From the NCBI GenBank assembly GCA_027625915.1, contig JANTQA010000032.1, positions 14,648,001 through 14,712,000 of the forward strand: 64,000 nucleotides of DNA, given 5' to 3'. Under the pieces are notes generated by a model. That model ran no database searches and was not told where the DNA came from. It saw nothing but the letters and a program-made list of their open reading frames with translations. This stretch comes from Anaeramoeba flamelloides (Eukaryota; Metamonada; Anaeramoebidae). This document shows positions 10,201 through 20,181 of the stretch, piece by piece (the stretch's first letter is position 1; each line of letters opens with the position of its first letter). The position numbers and the translations under genes are program-made.

Positions 10201-12436
10201 TATACTCAGTTTAATGGCAAAATTGGAATTTTATTGAAAAATATTTTTTAAAAGTTTAACAATATATAACATTCGGAAAATTGCTTTTTTTGAGAATAAT
10301 ATTCAACTAATTTTGTGTGATAAGAATTGGTAACTTAAATGTCTGTAACATTTTTGATCATTGCTAGACGATGTTAACAAATGAGAGAAAATGTCTTTGT
10401 AAAAACAATTTCTAATTGTTTATCATTACTCAAAATTTTTAATCACCAAGACAATCCAAAATAACAGAGAAATATACACTCACAACCTACCCAACCCTAC
10501 CCAAGGTAATCCCAAATCAAACCTAATTTAAACTTCTTAATTTCAAAAAGAAATTGGTTTAATCTTACATAATACACAACCTAACACAACGTACACCCTA
10601 CTAACCTCAAATATACCCCTACACTGACATATACAAGTAATTATCCTAACAAGTACTTACATTCTCAAATATATTCAAAAGTTACCAAAAAACTTTTCAG
10701 AAAGTCCAAAGTATAAAATTCATAAAAAACAATATTTTATCGAAAAGTTAAATTGTTCTCTCATAATAATCATTTATCTCTGAATACTAAGATTTCTTAA
10801 AAGATCCTCAAAGTTTTTTTAAGTTAGTTAAAAAATTTTGATATTTTGGGGAATATTTCAAACACCCACAAAATATTCAAATTTTCCATTCATAATTAAA
10901 AATAAAACCAAGTAAAGAAGAATAAGTAATTTTATCAAATATTACACAAAAGATCAAGAAATAAATGATTTATTTTTTTATTTTTTCTTGATATCAATTT
11001 TTTAATTATTTTGATTTCCATTTTTTAATTTGTAAGTAATTATATTATATCTATGGATATATTACATTACTTTATTAAAATATTCATATATTTGGTTAAA
11101 GAAATACTTTGTAATGATTCAATTTCGAATAAATTGTGATAATCTAAATTTGTAAAATGTAACTACTTCACTAACTAAATCAAAATATCCAAATTACAAA
11201 TTTTAAGGTGAAAAAAAGTAGTTAGATAAAAATTGATCTTGTAATTTGATAAAATTAATTAATTTTTTAAAGCAATGGTTTTTTCTCTTGTTTTTTTTTT
11301 ATCAATAAAATCATTCTGGCCTTAAAATTTTAAGAGTGATATGTTGAATAGCTTTTAACATCTTCAAAAAAAAAAAAAAAAAAATAGTCTAATCACCTTC
11401 TTTTTAAGAATTATTGGAAAAAATCTTGTTTTTTATTTTGATTTTTTCATTTTTCAATTTACATTTTACATTTTTCATTTTACAATCTTACATTTCTTAC
11501 TTTGAAATATTATTTTATAACTAATAACAATATTTAAAAATTATAGATATTGAATATGTGCAAGGATTTACTCATAGATTAAAAAAAATCTCTGAAGAAC
11601 CATTTGAAGAATTTCTCCTAAACCGAAAAATCTCAAGCAAATTGGTAATTCTTTATTTGCATGAAATGAATAATGAAAAATCAGAAAACTTTTTTGAACA
11701 TAAATTTTTAGATCGAAAAATAAGTGTATTAATGAATGAAAATTTTTTGCTTTGGATGGGAGGAATTGATGAAAACTTTCCAAATACAAATGAGTTAAAA
11801 GAGCTTCTCAATATCAAAGAATTCCCGGTCATATGCGCGTTTGATAACTCAACTGAATCCTTCCATATTGATACACTTCATTCGACAATGGATGTTGATT
11901 CAATAATTACAAACTTGCTCCATCGAAGAGTGGAATATAACCCAGGAACGAAAAGACAATTAAAGCCAAGACTTTCTCGAAAGACATCAAGCAGAACACT
12001 CCGCAAAATCCAAGATCTTGAATATGAAATTGCTATGAATTTTGATAATGAAAAGGAAAGATTACACAAACTCATCGAAAGAGATATCCAAAATGAAGAA
12101 ATTGAAAAAGAACTTTTTGAAAAATCAAAATTGAATAAAAAGGAAAAAGCCCAAAAGGGTTTGCCACAAGAGCCCGATCAGGAGACTGAAAATGTCGCCA
12201 AAATTAAAATTAGAAAGCAAAATAATGAAATCATTTATAGGTTCTTAGGAACAGAAAAATTAAAAATTCTTTTTACTTTAGTTGAAAGTAAGTTCCCAGA
12301 ATTGGAAAATTACCAATTATCAAGTAATTACCCTAGATTGACTTTATCATCAAATTCTGAAAATCTTGAAAATCAAACTTTACAGGAGGCTGGCCTCGTT
12401 CCTCAGGCCATGTTTTTTATTCGAGACCTTGATTAA
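4269..12436 (+). CDS. FAF1-like UBX-domain protein (p97/Cdc48 adaptor), three exons
   Basis: Predicted join 4269-4439, 4545-4737, 11547-12436, giving 417 residues. Residues 1-90 resemble a ubiquitin-like fold (ILxQLKQxI pattern). An acidic linker follows (EIVSDPEIDEDPENVEDL). Residues about 137-250 form a UAS domain: EEPFEEFLLNRKISSKLVIL, then NENFLLWMGG, then FPVICAF with the cis-Pro strand. Residues about 270-325 are a charged helix with the QDLEYEIAMNFD motif typical before UBX domains. Residues 338-417 are the UBX domain, with the p97-contacting FPR motif present as YPR (383-385). Domain order matches the C-terminal two thirds of FAF1, which recruits ubiquitylated clients to p97/Cdc48. 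No UBA domain lies ahead of the start. Donors are GTAAGA and GTAATT, acceptors CAAAAG and TTATAG; phases 0 and 1 agree. FAF2/UBXD8 is less likely because there is no membrane hairpin. Confidence 0.9.
4440..4544 (+). other. Intron 1 of the FAF1-like gene (105 bp)
   Basis: Begins GTAAGATG after codon GAG and ends TCAAAAG before TGT CCA. It is a phase-0 intron of ordinary protist size, in sharp contrast to intron 2 of the same gene. Confidence 0.85.
5447..5624. mobile_element. TTAA-flanked MITE, copy 1
   Basis: About 170 bp flanked by TTAA on both sides. Termini are GGGGCTAATCTC and GAGACTAGTCCC, an imperfect terminal inverted repeat. TTAA target duplications are the hallmark of piggyBac-type transposition, so this is probably a non-autonomous piggyBac-like element. 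Relatives are at 28541-28710, 30021-30130 and 30916-30960. Confidence 0.6.
6063..6259. mobile_element. Palindromic MITE (CAGTCAGTT family), copy 1
   Basis: About 197 bp, flanked by TA on each side. The ends are CAGTCAGTTCCACTTTTAAG and its complement, and the inverted repeats cover nearly the whole element, leaving a short centre. TA duplication and CAGT ends fit a Tc1/mariner-derived foldback MITE. Six copies occur in the window; this one lies in the giant intron of the FAF1-like gene. Confidence 0.8.
6260..7699. other. AT-rich intronic DNA with a TA microsatellite
   Basis: Low-complexity intron sequence. A (TA)n tract lies at about 7120-7143. A-rich oligopurine tracts follow at 7200-7350. 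The short open frames here are AT-driven and I do not regard them as genes. Confidence 0.5.
7700..8110. repeat. ~400-bp repeat shared with 22560-22930
   Basis: The word ATCGAGATCAGAAATTTTAA and its surroundings, plus an upstream TATATGTTTTC...CTATTTGGAAATTTT block, recur in the same order and orientation at 22560-22930. No termini or target duplication could be fixed. Confidence 0.5.
8370..8895 (+). mobile_element. GGGGCCCAG-ended DNA element, copy 1
   Basis: About 525 bp beginning AGGGGCCCAG and ending CTGGGCCCCTTT, a short GC-rich terminal inverted repeat that stands out in this AT-rich DNA. The interior contains long A runs and a CATTGGAACGTCTCGTGCAA block. Relatives: 21905-22330 (partial), 42205-42970 (reverse, with an insertion) and a decayed pair of ends at about 53095 and 53785. 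No open frame; probably a non-autonomous DNA transposon. Confidence 0.6.
8985..9295 (+). mobile_element. LINE 3' end, plus strand
   Basis: Translation gives AEWFKYLVKLEYLKLLQTQ followed by a Lys/Glu-rich tail. It then continues as non-coding DNA containing GTTAACATAAATTACAAATA and, near the end, a CAATCGCAGCCAC block. The same coding tail and 3' untranslated region occur inverted at 35295-35650, where the CPAYK knuckle is also present. This is therefore the last about 300 bp of a LINE, inside the FAF1-like intron. Confidence 0.7.
9730..10324. repeat. Left member of a direct repeat (with 10870-10965)
   Basis: The segment at about 10030-10110 (TTTTTCCATTCAAAATTAAA and onward through AGTAAAGAAGAAGTAATT) recurs in direct orientation at about 10875-10960. 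The pair brackets the C-rich block at 10325-10660. Whether these are element ends or a duplicated intron segment is unclear. Confidence 0.4.
10325..10660 (+). mobile_element. Foldback-element arm plus C-rich block (relic)
   Basis: 10330-10440 (AAGAATTGGT...CTGTAACATTTTTG... through AATGTCTTTGTAAAAACAATT) matches the arms of the foldback element at 35880-37710. It is followed, as there, by a strand-asymmetric C-rich stretch (10475-10640) with CAACCTACCC and CCCTACTAACC words. It looks like a one-armed, truncated copy. Confidence 0.55.
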
Positions 12437-13389
12437 ACTAACTAATTTTAATCTTTTAATTTTTTTTTCTTTTTTTTCTTTTTTCGTTTTATAAATTTCT
12501 TTTTTTTTTTTGATTTTGGATTATATAAAATTATTATAATAATTCAATCAACTCTATTTCGTTCTGAAATATTTCATGAAAATAAAAAATAAAGAACAAT
12601 TTTACTCTTTTATTCGGATTAAAAATAAGTTTAAAGAAGGAAAATTTTCATTTTTTTTGAAAAAAAAATACAAATATGATGATTTTTCACCTCGCTCCTA
12701 GATTATTTGGATTTATTCCACACTTTTTTACAGATAAACTTAAATCACTCACAACAAAACACTAATAAGTTCTGTTCACATGTTATCTCATAATCTTGAT
12801 ATTAATTATGAAAAGATCATTAAAAGGTATAGATCATCAAGTTCGAAAAATAGATCAATTATTTGAGAATTTGGTTGTATCCTAAATAATGAGAATAATA
12901 AAAAAACTCTAAAACAAAACGAAATTTTTTCTCATGTTATTTGGTTTGATATACAATTTTTTTTGTAAGTTTTCATCTTAAAAAGTTAGTATTAATTTGA
13001 AAAAAAATTAATTCAGAATTTTATCGAAAGAAATTGTTCTATAAGGTAAAATGGTATTTTTTTTTTACAAGTCTTTTGTTTACAGTTAGTGTCATTTGAA
13101 GAAATAACATTTCATCTAAAATAAAGTAATACAAAACCCCAGATTTTATATAAAAAATCAGATTATGGGGTATAGTTGTTAATGTGAATAATATTTTTGT
13201 GAAATTGATTAAAAAAATTTTTATGTAATTTTTTGAAACCTAATGCCGTCTAAAAATCAATGAAAATATGATCTACAATTGATTTTAGAAAGTTACAATG
13301 AAAAAAGTAGTCATTTTTGGAAGAAATTGCCAAATAGTGGGACCCAATTTCAAATTTGAATAGTTCGAATATATTCTTTTGAAACAACT
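12437..13389. other. Spacer downstream of the FAF1-like gene
   Basis: Begins with T-rich DNA and an AATAAAGAA word near 12588, which could serve as a polyadenylation signal. A minus-strand scrap near 12690-12730 resembles the GxNPxN part of the LINE. Nothing else is recognisable. Confidence 0.35.
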
Positions 13390-13950
13390 AAACACCATTT
13401 CAACAATTGTGACTCGCCTGAAATAATATATTGAAAAAAAAAAAAATTATCCTTTATTATTCAAGGATAATTATTAACTAAATTTGGTTGGTAATTAACT
13501 TTTAAATCATTCTAAATCGATAAAAACCAGATATTTTTGAAAATAAAAAGGATAAAACCAAAAACTCAAAAAAAAAAGTGTGTCGCACTTTTTGAAAAGA
13601 GCATTACCGATTTTTATTACTAAGTGTTCACTGAAAAAAGTTTAAGAACAAGATTTTTTATGAATAATTAAATTCATTTTAAAAGATATTACATATTCTC
13701 AATTTTTGTAAATGATTGTTTGTCTTTTTGAATATCTTTTTTTTTTCCACGTGATCTTTTTAAAAAAAAACTATCAAAAAAAAAAGAAAAAAAAAAGAAT
13801 AACAATAATTTTAAAAAGCAAAACTCAAATTTGACAAAAATAAGAAAAAATGATTGTAATCCATAATTTTGAAATTTTATTTTTGATAAGAATATTGATA
13901 GTATATCAAAACAATTTCCATTAACATTCGAAAGTGAGTCAAAATTTTTG
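13390..13950 (+). repeat. R600 repeat, copy 2
   Basis: Starts ACACCATTTCAACAATTGTG and ends GTGAGTCAAAATTTTTG. It is collinear with the copy at 17458-18055 and inverted relative to those at 131-721 and 34007-34585. An internal GAGCATTACCGATTTTTATT word is shared by all four. Confidence 0.6.
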
Positions 13951-14029
13951 AAAAATAGTTTATATTTTTCAGAGGAAGTATATAGCTAAAAAAAATTATC
14001 AATATTTTCTATAATTTATTTATCTTTCA

Positions 14030-15450
14030 TATTTTAGACATAAATGAAAAAATTTATTTAAATTTTTATTGATTAGAGAGTAATATCTATTTAAGCAGTT
14101 GGTAAATGAGCTGATTTTTAGAAATTGTTGAACTTGATTGATAACTTATTATTTTTTGTGATTTAAATAAATAATTTTGATATTTAATTATTGCAAAATA
14201 TTTTTTTGTGTCGTCAAGTTCCGTAGACCATTGTCTAGTGTTGTCAAGTGCCTATGTTTTTTTAAATTAATTTTTGAAATGAAAAGAAAATTGAAGAAAT
14301 ATTCTTCTCTATTCTCCAAAATAAAATAAAAAAAGTCTAAGTACGCTTTTCTTAAGGCTTTAGTTTTATTTGTAAAATCATTAGATTTTCCAATCAGCAG
14401 AAAACATAAGAAAAGTTAATGGTGGTTTTTTAGAATTCAAAAGAATAGAGAAAAACTATTGATTTTACACAATTCTTTTAAATTCTGAAAAAGTTAACAG
14501 TTGCTTTTTAAACTTGATGTTTTTGTTTATTTGGAAAAGCTATTGATTTTATAAGAAATAGAAATTAAAAAAAAAAATAACAACACTTACAACTTTTAAA
14601 TCCAATAACTCATTATATGTTTACTGATGTATTTCTTTTTTGAGTTTGGTTACATCTTTTTTATGCGAGTTGATTTTATTATTTATTCTTGGATTAAATT
14701 TTATTATTTTTAATATATAAGGGGGAGATAACTTTTCATTTTATTTTTGAATTTAAATTTTTTTTATTAACTGAAATTATTATGTTTTAAATTTTTAATT
14801 TCTATTTTACAAATAAGAATTGGTGTGTTTCTGTTTATTTTACATATTCCAGAAATGCATTAATTAATCCAAGAATTTAAATAATTTATTGTTTTTATTT
14901 CTTAATTAAAAAGTTCTAATATATATACCAATTAACAAAATATAAAAGATTTAAATAATTTAATTTTCAAACGATTATTGCTCAGAGAATGGTTATTAAA
15001 TAATTTTTTACAGTTATTTTGTATTTCTTAAGATTTTTTTAAATTATAAACTATATGTGAAATTGTATCTAAATAAATACCCAAATATTTTTAATTTACA
15101 AAAGTATTGTGATATAACGGTATTCTTTTAATTAGATTTTGATCCAAATTTATTCATAATTTGTATTTAATTTTTTTATTTACTTAGTTTTCTATTTGCT
15201 TTAATAATCAGGATTAAATCATCTACAAACATTTGATAATGATTTGTTAATGGTATAATTTTTTATAAAAGAAAATGTGGAAATAGAGTAAATAAATAAT
15301 AAGAGATAATGGATCCCCTTGGAATATATCAATATCAACTCCTTGAGAATATTTAAATAAATTTTTTTTGATAATTTCATTTAAAGTATATTTTTTTATT
15401 GTTTTTCTCATTCTTTGAAATTTGATTGAATCAAATCATTTAGCTATATC
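14030..15450 (-). mobile_element. Decayed LINE copy (RT core to near the knuckle)
   Basis: Minus-strand translation in pieces: GVDIDIFQGDPLSLIIYLL (RT motif with QGxPLS, about 15300-15365); MFVDDLILIIKANRK (catalytic xxDD, about 15190-15235); KYLGIYLDTISHIVYNLKK (about 15020-15100, matching FYLGIWLEKNTHLEYNFKK of the 2.7-kb LINE); and FTNCLNRYYSLINKN (about 14060-14105). Several stops and frame changes separate the parts. A hairpin array lies between the thumb and the last part, with spacing otherwise equal to that of the 2.7-kb copy. Confidence 0.75.
14205..14545. repeat. Hairpin-unit array, cluster 2 (inside LINE)
   Basis: Starts with GTCAAGTTCCGTAGACC and a GTCAAGTGCC word, then an AGAATTCAAAAGAATAGAG arm with its partner CAATTCTTTTAAATTCTG at about 14430-14485. 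It sits within the LINE at 14030-15450, just upstream of the conserved FTNCLNRY region, and so may have been inserted after the LINE. Confidence 0.55.
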
Positions 15451-15473
15451 AAAAAAAAAAATTATCATTATTA

Positions 15474-15672
15474 CAGTCAGTTCCACTTGTAAGGCACAAA
15501 CTTTCAAAGAAATTTAAGGCACAAATCAATTTCTCAAATTAAGGCACAATATTCAGATTCTAGTAAAATAAATTCTAAAGAAAAATATTACAGTTTTTGT
15601 GCCTTAATTTGAGAAATTGATTTGTGCCTTAAATTTCGTTGAAAATTTGTGCCTTAAATTTGAAACTAACTG
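15474..15672. mobile_element. Palindromic MITE, copy 2
   Basis: About 199 bp flanked by TA. CAGTCAGTTCCACTT start and AACTAACTG end; nearly the entire element folds on itself. It lies between two LINE fragments. Confidence 0.8.
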
Positions 15673-15679
15673 TATTATT

Positions 15680-16070
15680 ATTATTGAAGAAGTGTAAATT
15701 ACACTCTTTTTGTCTTAGAATTAAATTCACTTTAAGAAATTTAAGTTTATAATCATATATTTCACGAAATATAATTAATGAAAATAATTTCAAACAATCA
15801 CAGTTTAAAATCAATTCATTAAGATTTATTTCTTTTTTTTTATTTTGTAAAAATTAATCTATTTTTTTTTTTTTAGAAGAAGGATAGACCCTTAAAAAAT
15901 GATTAATATTCTCTATTATTTCGTTCTGTTCATGTTTTAAACATAAAGGGCAATATTTATTTGAATTGTTATGAATTATATAGTAATATCTATTTAGGTG
16001 GTTAGTAAGTGTTATGAATTTTAGTATTGTTGAGCTTGATGGATAACTTAAATATTTTTAAGTTTTAAGG
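15680..16070 (-). mobile_element. LINE 3' fragment with CCHC knuckle
   Basis: Minus-strand translation gives SSTILKFITLTNHLNRYYYI and YCPLCLKHEQNEIIENINHF, aligning with the KTILKFRNFTNCLNRYSYV and CDLCKEK...DHF region of the 2.7-kb LINE. It is a separate copy from the one at 14030-15450, because it lies upstream of that copy's RT on the same strand. Confidence 0.7.
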
Positions 16071-16235
16071 GAGTAGCCATGGTAAAGGAAAATTTTTCAC
16101 TTTTTTGAAATTTTGAAGAGGATCAGAAAATGATATTTTTTACTTTGGTTTTACCTTGTCATTTTTATTATTTAAAGTACTTCATTCATTAGATTTTTTA
16201 AAATTTTTTTTCAAAGTTTCAAAGAAATTATTACA

Positions 16236-16322
16236 ATAGAATGTTGAGTTGAATTGTATAAAATAGTGTTTCGAATGTTGAATGGCTTATCTGTGATTTT
16301 TATCTCAACATTCTATTGTGAC
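16236..16322. repeat. Short hairpin (15-bp perfect arms)
   Basis: CAATAGAATGTTGAG and its exact complement CTCAACATTCTATTG lie about 55 bases apart, with weaker pairing continuing outside. No relatives were noticed in this window. Confidence 0.5.
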
Positions 16323-16401
16323 ATTTCAAATTTTCATTTTTTATTTTTACATCATTTTTGAATTTTTTTTTTTTTGACAATAAAAAACAATTAGAAATAT
16401 T

Positions 16402-16818
16402 TTTTTTATCAGTTGCATTTTGGATAAATGGATTTTGTTTAAAAAGAACAACAATATTACAATTTGGTTAATTATACAAGAAAATACGAATAAACTTTAA
16501 TAGCAAGAAGGATTCAAAAAAATAATAATTATCCCAAAACATATCTGGTAGGGTTTTAAACATTTGGATTTGGTGGAATTGGGGAAATGAAGAAGATTCT
16601 ATTTTATTAAATTTTAAACCACAAAATAGCTGGAAGTTTTATTCTAAGAATCGAAAGGTATCTTGTACCAAAAAAAACTATGAAATAAAACAAAAAAAAC
16701 ATAATAATCCAACCAATTTTCTCAATTCTTTTTTGTTAGTTTCATGGAAACAAATATTGAAAAATCATATTGATTTCTTTTGGAATTCTATTCGATCTTT
16801 GATCTTGATATTTGTTTA
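16402..16818 (+). CDS. Candidate internal exons of an unknown Trp-rich protein
   Basis: A first open stretch (about 16420-16468, ILDKWILFKKNNNITI) can be joined across a 90-base GT-AG interval (GTTAATTATAC...TCTGGTAG) to a second open stretch (about 16552-16818). The join restores a TGG codon and gives VLNIWIWWNWGNEEDSILLN and so on to WKQILKNHIDFFWNSIRSL. The seven tryptophans, good codon variety and phase match argue for real coding. Against it: no start codon, an end that runs into a MITE, no family I recognise, and the fact that open runs of this length can occur by chance. Treat it as a hypothesis. Confidence 0.3.
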
Positions 16819-16972
16819 ATAAATGTGAATATTTTTCACTTCATTTTCATTTCCTTTTTCAAATAGATGCCACAAATACAAACACACTTCGTTTGGGGAC
16901 TTGATTTCTAAAAGAAAAGTATGGAAAATGAAGTTAAAATTGTTTCCTTTTTATTATTCAAATACCAGTAGA
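16795..16972. mobile_element. CTGGTATTTGAAT-ended MITE, copy 1
   Basis: Shares TGTGAATATTTTTCACTTCA, the internal AAACACACTTCGTTTGGGGA block and the ATTCAAATACCAGTA end with copies at 19380-19620, 19746-19905 and 53300-53510. The ends are inverted repeats. No coding capacity. Confidence 0.55.
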
Positions 16973-17457
16973 AGTTTAAAACGAACATTGTTATTTTTCT
17001 CCATATGGTCAATAAGAATTTAAGTTTTTCAATTTTTCAGAAAATTTATTTATTCATTAGTTTTCTTTTAGACATATATTAATAATTCTTTAATGTGTAT
17101 TATTCTATTTATTTCATATTTTTTCTTCAAAATTCAATTTTATAAAATAATTGATATTTGAAAAAAACGTTGGGATTCTTTGACTGAAACAGAGTTTATA
17201 TATATATATATATATATCAATTTCTTTTTTCTTGTGTAAATTTTGATATTTGTACTTTAAAAAAAAATTATTGGGGAGAAAAGATAAAAAAAATAAAAAA
17301 AAAGTTTTTTAAAGGTTATTATAGAATTTTATGGTTTGAAATGTTTTTCTTAAAAAAATTTTCTTTTTTGTAAAAACTAAGAAAAAAATCTTGATACTGA
17401 TGAAACAAATTTAAAAAATCTAAAACAAAGATTGGGGATTCAATTCAAGAAACTCTT

Positions 17458-18055
17458 TTTCAAATATCGTGACTCACTTGAAATGATAAATTGAAAAAAA
17501 AAAATTATCCTTTATTATTCAAGAACAATTAATATCTAAATATGATTTATAATTCACTTTTAAGTCATTCTAAATATATAAAGGCATGATATATTAAAAA
17601 TTAAAAAATAAAAATAAAACCAAAAACTAAAAAAAAGTGAGTCTCAATTTTTGAAATGAGCATTACGGATTTTTTATTACTGAACTTTCACTGAAAAAAA
17701 GTTGAACAACAAGATTTTTTATGAATAATTAACTCAATTTTCAAAGACATTACAGAGTCACAATTTTCATAGTGATTATTTGTCTTTTCGGAGATCTTTT
17801 TTTTTTTTTCACATGATCTTTAAAAAAAAAAATCGAAAAAAAGAAAAAAAAAGAAAAAAAGAAAAAGAAAAGAAAAAAAATCAAAAAAAAAGAAAAAGAA
17901 AAAGAAAAACAAAAATTTGAAAAATTTTTAATTTACAAAATTAGAAAAAATGATTCTGATAAAAAAATTTGAAAATATTTTTTTGATAAGAATACTGGGA
18001 TAAGCCCTCAAAACAACTCCCATTAACATTATAAAATGAGTTAATATTGTTGAAA
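17458..18055 (+). repeat. R600 repeat, copy 3
   Basis: Collinear with 13390-13950, starting TCGTGACTCACTTGAAAT and ending AAAATGAGTTAATATTG. It contains a long GAAAAA-type purine tract at 17820-17910. A separate foldback element abuts its right end. Confidence 0.6.
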
Positions 18056-18065
18056 AATAGTTTAC

Positions 18066-18463
18066 CATTGTGGAAAAAAAGTGAAACATGGTTTTTAATT
18101 GGGAATATTACTGAAAATGAAATGTAAGATCAATGAAAAAAAGAATAAATAAATAAATAAAGACAAAATGAAGTATTCGCCACAATAACAGTTTTTTTAA
18201 TACTATCTTTTGAAGGGATTTTTCTTTGATTGATCAATTATTAAAAATTTGTTCAAAAAATTGACTATTTTTGAGATCTCAACAACTACACAAACAATTT
18301 CGATAAATCCAGTAGATTTAAATTGTATTTGTTGGGTTGATTGAAAATAATATAATGGGTTATTATTTGAAGTTAATTGGTTTCTTCTTTTTATTGATTT
18401 TACTTTTCATTTTCAGTAATGTTCCCAATTAAAAACCGTGTTGAACTTTTTTTCCACAACAGT
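18066..18463. mobile_element. Foldback element with ~75-bp arms
   Basis: Left arm from about 18069 (TGTGGAAAAAAAGTGAAACA, then GGTTTTTAATTGGGAATATT and AAAATGAAATGTAAGATCAA) is repeated inverted at 18390-18460. The central about 240 bp has no credible open frame. This is a MITE-like unit with one copy in the window. Confidence 0.6.
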
Positions 18464-18589
18464 TAGTTTCTTTAAAATAGTCCCTTTTAATTTTTAGGTT
18501 TTTTTCAAATTGTGTTTATCAGAATATTTGAAGGTGTTTTTTAGGTGTGGTTTGGGATTAAATTCAATTGCGTTATTTTTTTGAGTTGT

Positions 18590-18760
18590 TGAAGTACAGT
18601 GACGTAAATAACCCATGTTATCGACCCCCAACCCATTACAAAAATTTAACTCTAGTTTTTTTTTTTTTTTTTCAGACTTGAATATTGAAAGTAGGAATAC
18701 ACACATAGAAACTTGGTTCATATTTGGATTGACTTTTGAGGTTAGATCTTGAATTAATGT
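18590..18760 (-). repeat. ~150-bp repeat shared with 44460-44600
   Basis: On the minus strand the order GAACCAAGT, CAAGTCTGAAAA, TTAAATTTTTGTAATGGGTT, GGGTTATTT(T/A)C is the same as on the plus strand at 44465-44585, so the two are inverted copies. Function unknown. Confidence 0.5.
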
Positions 18761-19194
18761 AAATGGTTGGGAATTTTTAATGGTTTTGTTTCAAAAATTT
18801 CGTCATTTTATCAAATTTTGTGAGATAAAAAATATTTTTTTAAAAAATTCAAAAAAGGAGCTTTTTCTCTTCATTTTGTTGTCAAAAAATTACATTTTAA
18901 TTATTTTTAATGAAGAGAGGTGATTCAAAAAAAGTAAACTAAATTTCATAATAAATTTCCCAATTTTTTTTATTTTTTTTTTTACTTTTTTTTACTTATT
19001 TTTAGAGGAAAAACAAATATCCCTAGTGTATAGAACTGAATATTAAAATTGTAATTTTTTTATTATAATAGATAACATTCGATTTATAAAAATATTTATT
19101 TTCAAAATTTGTTTTTTAATGTTCCAATGATTTTGAAACGGAGTTTACATTTTAATCTTACAATATCCTCATAATTCTTTTTTGTTCTTTATTT

Positions 19195-19375
19195 AAAGAA
19201 CTTTATTTCTTGCTTATATGCTGATGTAATCCCATTGGTTTATTTCTTTTATTTCTACCGTTTCCTAGATTTTTTTCATGTGCTAGATTTTCATAATGAG
19301 CTTAAAGTAAAAAACATGTGTTAGTTCTGCCACTGTGCTTTTGTTCTCCTTCAATATTTTTTTTGAATTCTAAAT
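19195..19375 (-). other. Coding-like scrap, minus strand
   Basis: Minus-strand frame AHYENLAHEKNLGNGRNKRN and onward to HQHISKK then stop (about 19205-19303), preceded by TTACTTTAAG, which could be an acceptor. An overlapping frame upstream reads LKENKSTVAELTHVFYFKL. Composition looks protein-like, but the run is short and no family is recognised. It could be the 3' exon of an unknown gene or part of a decayed element. Confidence 0.25.
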
Positions 19376-19379
19376 CTCA

Positions 19380-19905
19380 ATACTGGTATTTGAATTCTAA
19401 ATGGAACAAAAATTTTCACTTCATTTTCCATATTTGTATTTAATAAAAAGAGATTTTCAAAGGAAGTGGGTCGTAATTTGATGGATCTATTTTATTTGTT
19501 TAGTCATATTTTTCTTTTATAAATTGGGTTCTCAAAGAAGTAGGTTGGGGTTTGTGGATCTATTTGGAAAAGGGAAATCGAAAATTCAGTGAAAATTTTT
19601 TTAACATTTATAATTCTAAATCACAACAAATTTTCACAATATCCTCTTTTTCTTGTGACTAAGAGCAATTGCTTTTTTGTGGCAAAAAGATTGCATAAAT
19701 CTTCCTTCCTCTGGTTCTTCTTTATATTTTTCAAAAAGCTTTTGTTACTGGTATTTGAATTTTAAATGGGAAAAATTTTCACTTCATTTTCATTTCATTT
19801 TCAAACAGAGACTACAAATTACAACCTACTTCTTTGAAAACTATATACTCAAAAAAATATAGAAAAGGAAGTAAAAATTATTCACATTTATAATTCAAAT
19901 ACCAG
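19380..19905. mobile_element. Two CTGGTATTTGAAT-ended MITE copies
   Basis: 19380-19620 and 19746-19905 both start ACTGGTATTTGAATT and continue TAAATGG...TTTTCACTTCATTTTC. The second ends with TTCAAATACCAGTA, giving a complete inverted-repeat unit of about 160 bp. Confidence 0.55.
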
Positions 19906-20181
19906 TATGGGAAATTTTTTTTATGATTTGTTGGGATTTTCTTTTTGGTTTGGTAACGGTACAAACATTTGTTGACAGTACGTTTAAATTTTGGTTTGCT
20001 TTTTTCTCTTCCTTTTTGTTTTTCTTTTTTTTTTGGGTGTTAATCGATTTTGTTTTGGTAAACAGTTTGGTTTACAAAGTTGTTATTTTTATTTTTGATC
20101 TAGTCCTTTCAGGCGTGGTGTAATGTCTTTTTGTTTTTTTGATCTTTCAGAACAAGCTATTTGTTTGGCATGGAGAAAATT
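19906..20181 (-). pseudogene. Coding-like minus-strand segment cut by a MITE
   Basis: Two adjacent minus-strand frames: 20181-20089 (LHAKQIACSERSKKQKDITP...) and 20082-19878 (CKPNCLPKQNRLTPKKKEKQ...RTVNKCLYRYQTKKKIPTNH). The second runs into the MITE at 19905. The Lys/Gln-rich purine-strand composition resembles the true genes here. There is no start codon and a frame change between the parts. It could be a decayed host gene, or exons I cannot join. Host or transposon origin is undecided. Confidence 0.25.

Larger units (their letters stand above)
4738..11546 (+). other. Intron 2 of the FAF1-like gene (about 6.8 kb)
   Basis: Begins GTAATTTTTC after CCA TTA CTC G and ends AAATTATAG before AT ATT GAA. 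The phase-1 codon is restored as GAT (Asp), and the protein reads directly from the acidic linker into the UAS domain. No sequence between looks like a further exon of this family. The intron carries a TTAA-flanked MITE, a palindromic MITE, a GGGGCCC-ended element, a LINE 3' end, and an arm of a foldback element with C-rich DNA. Confidence 0.75.
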
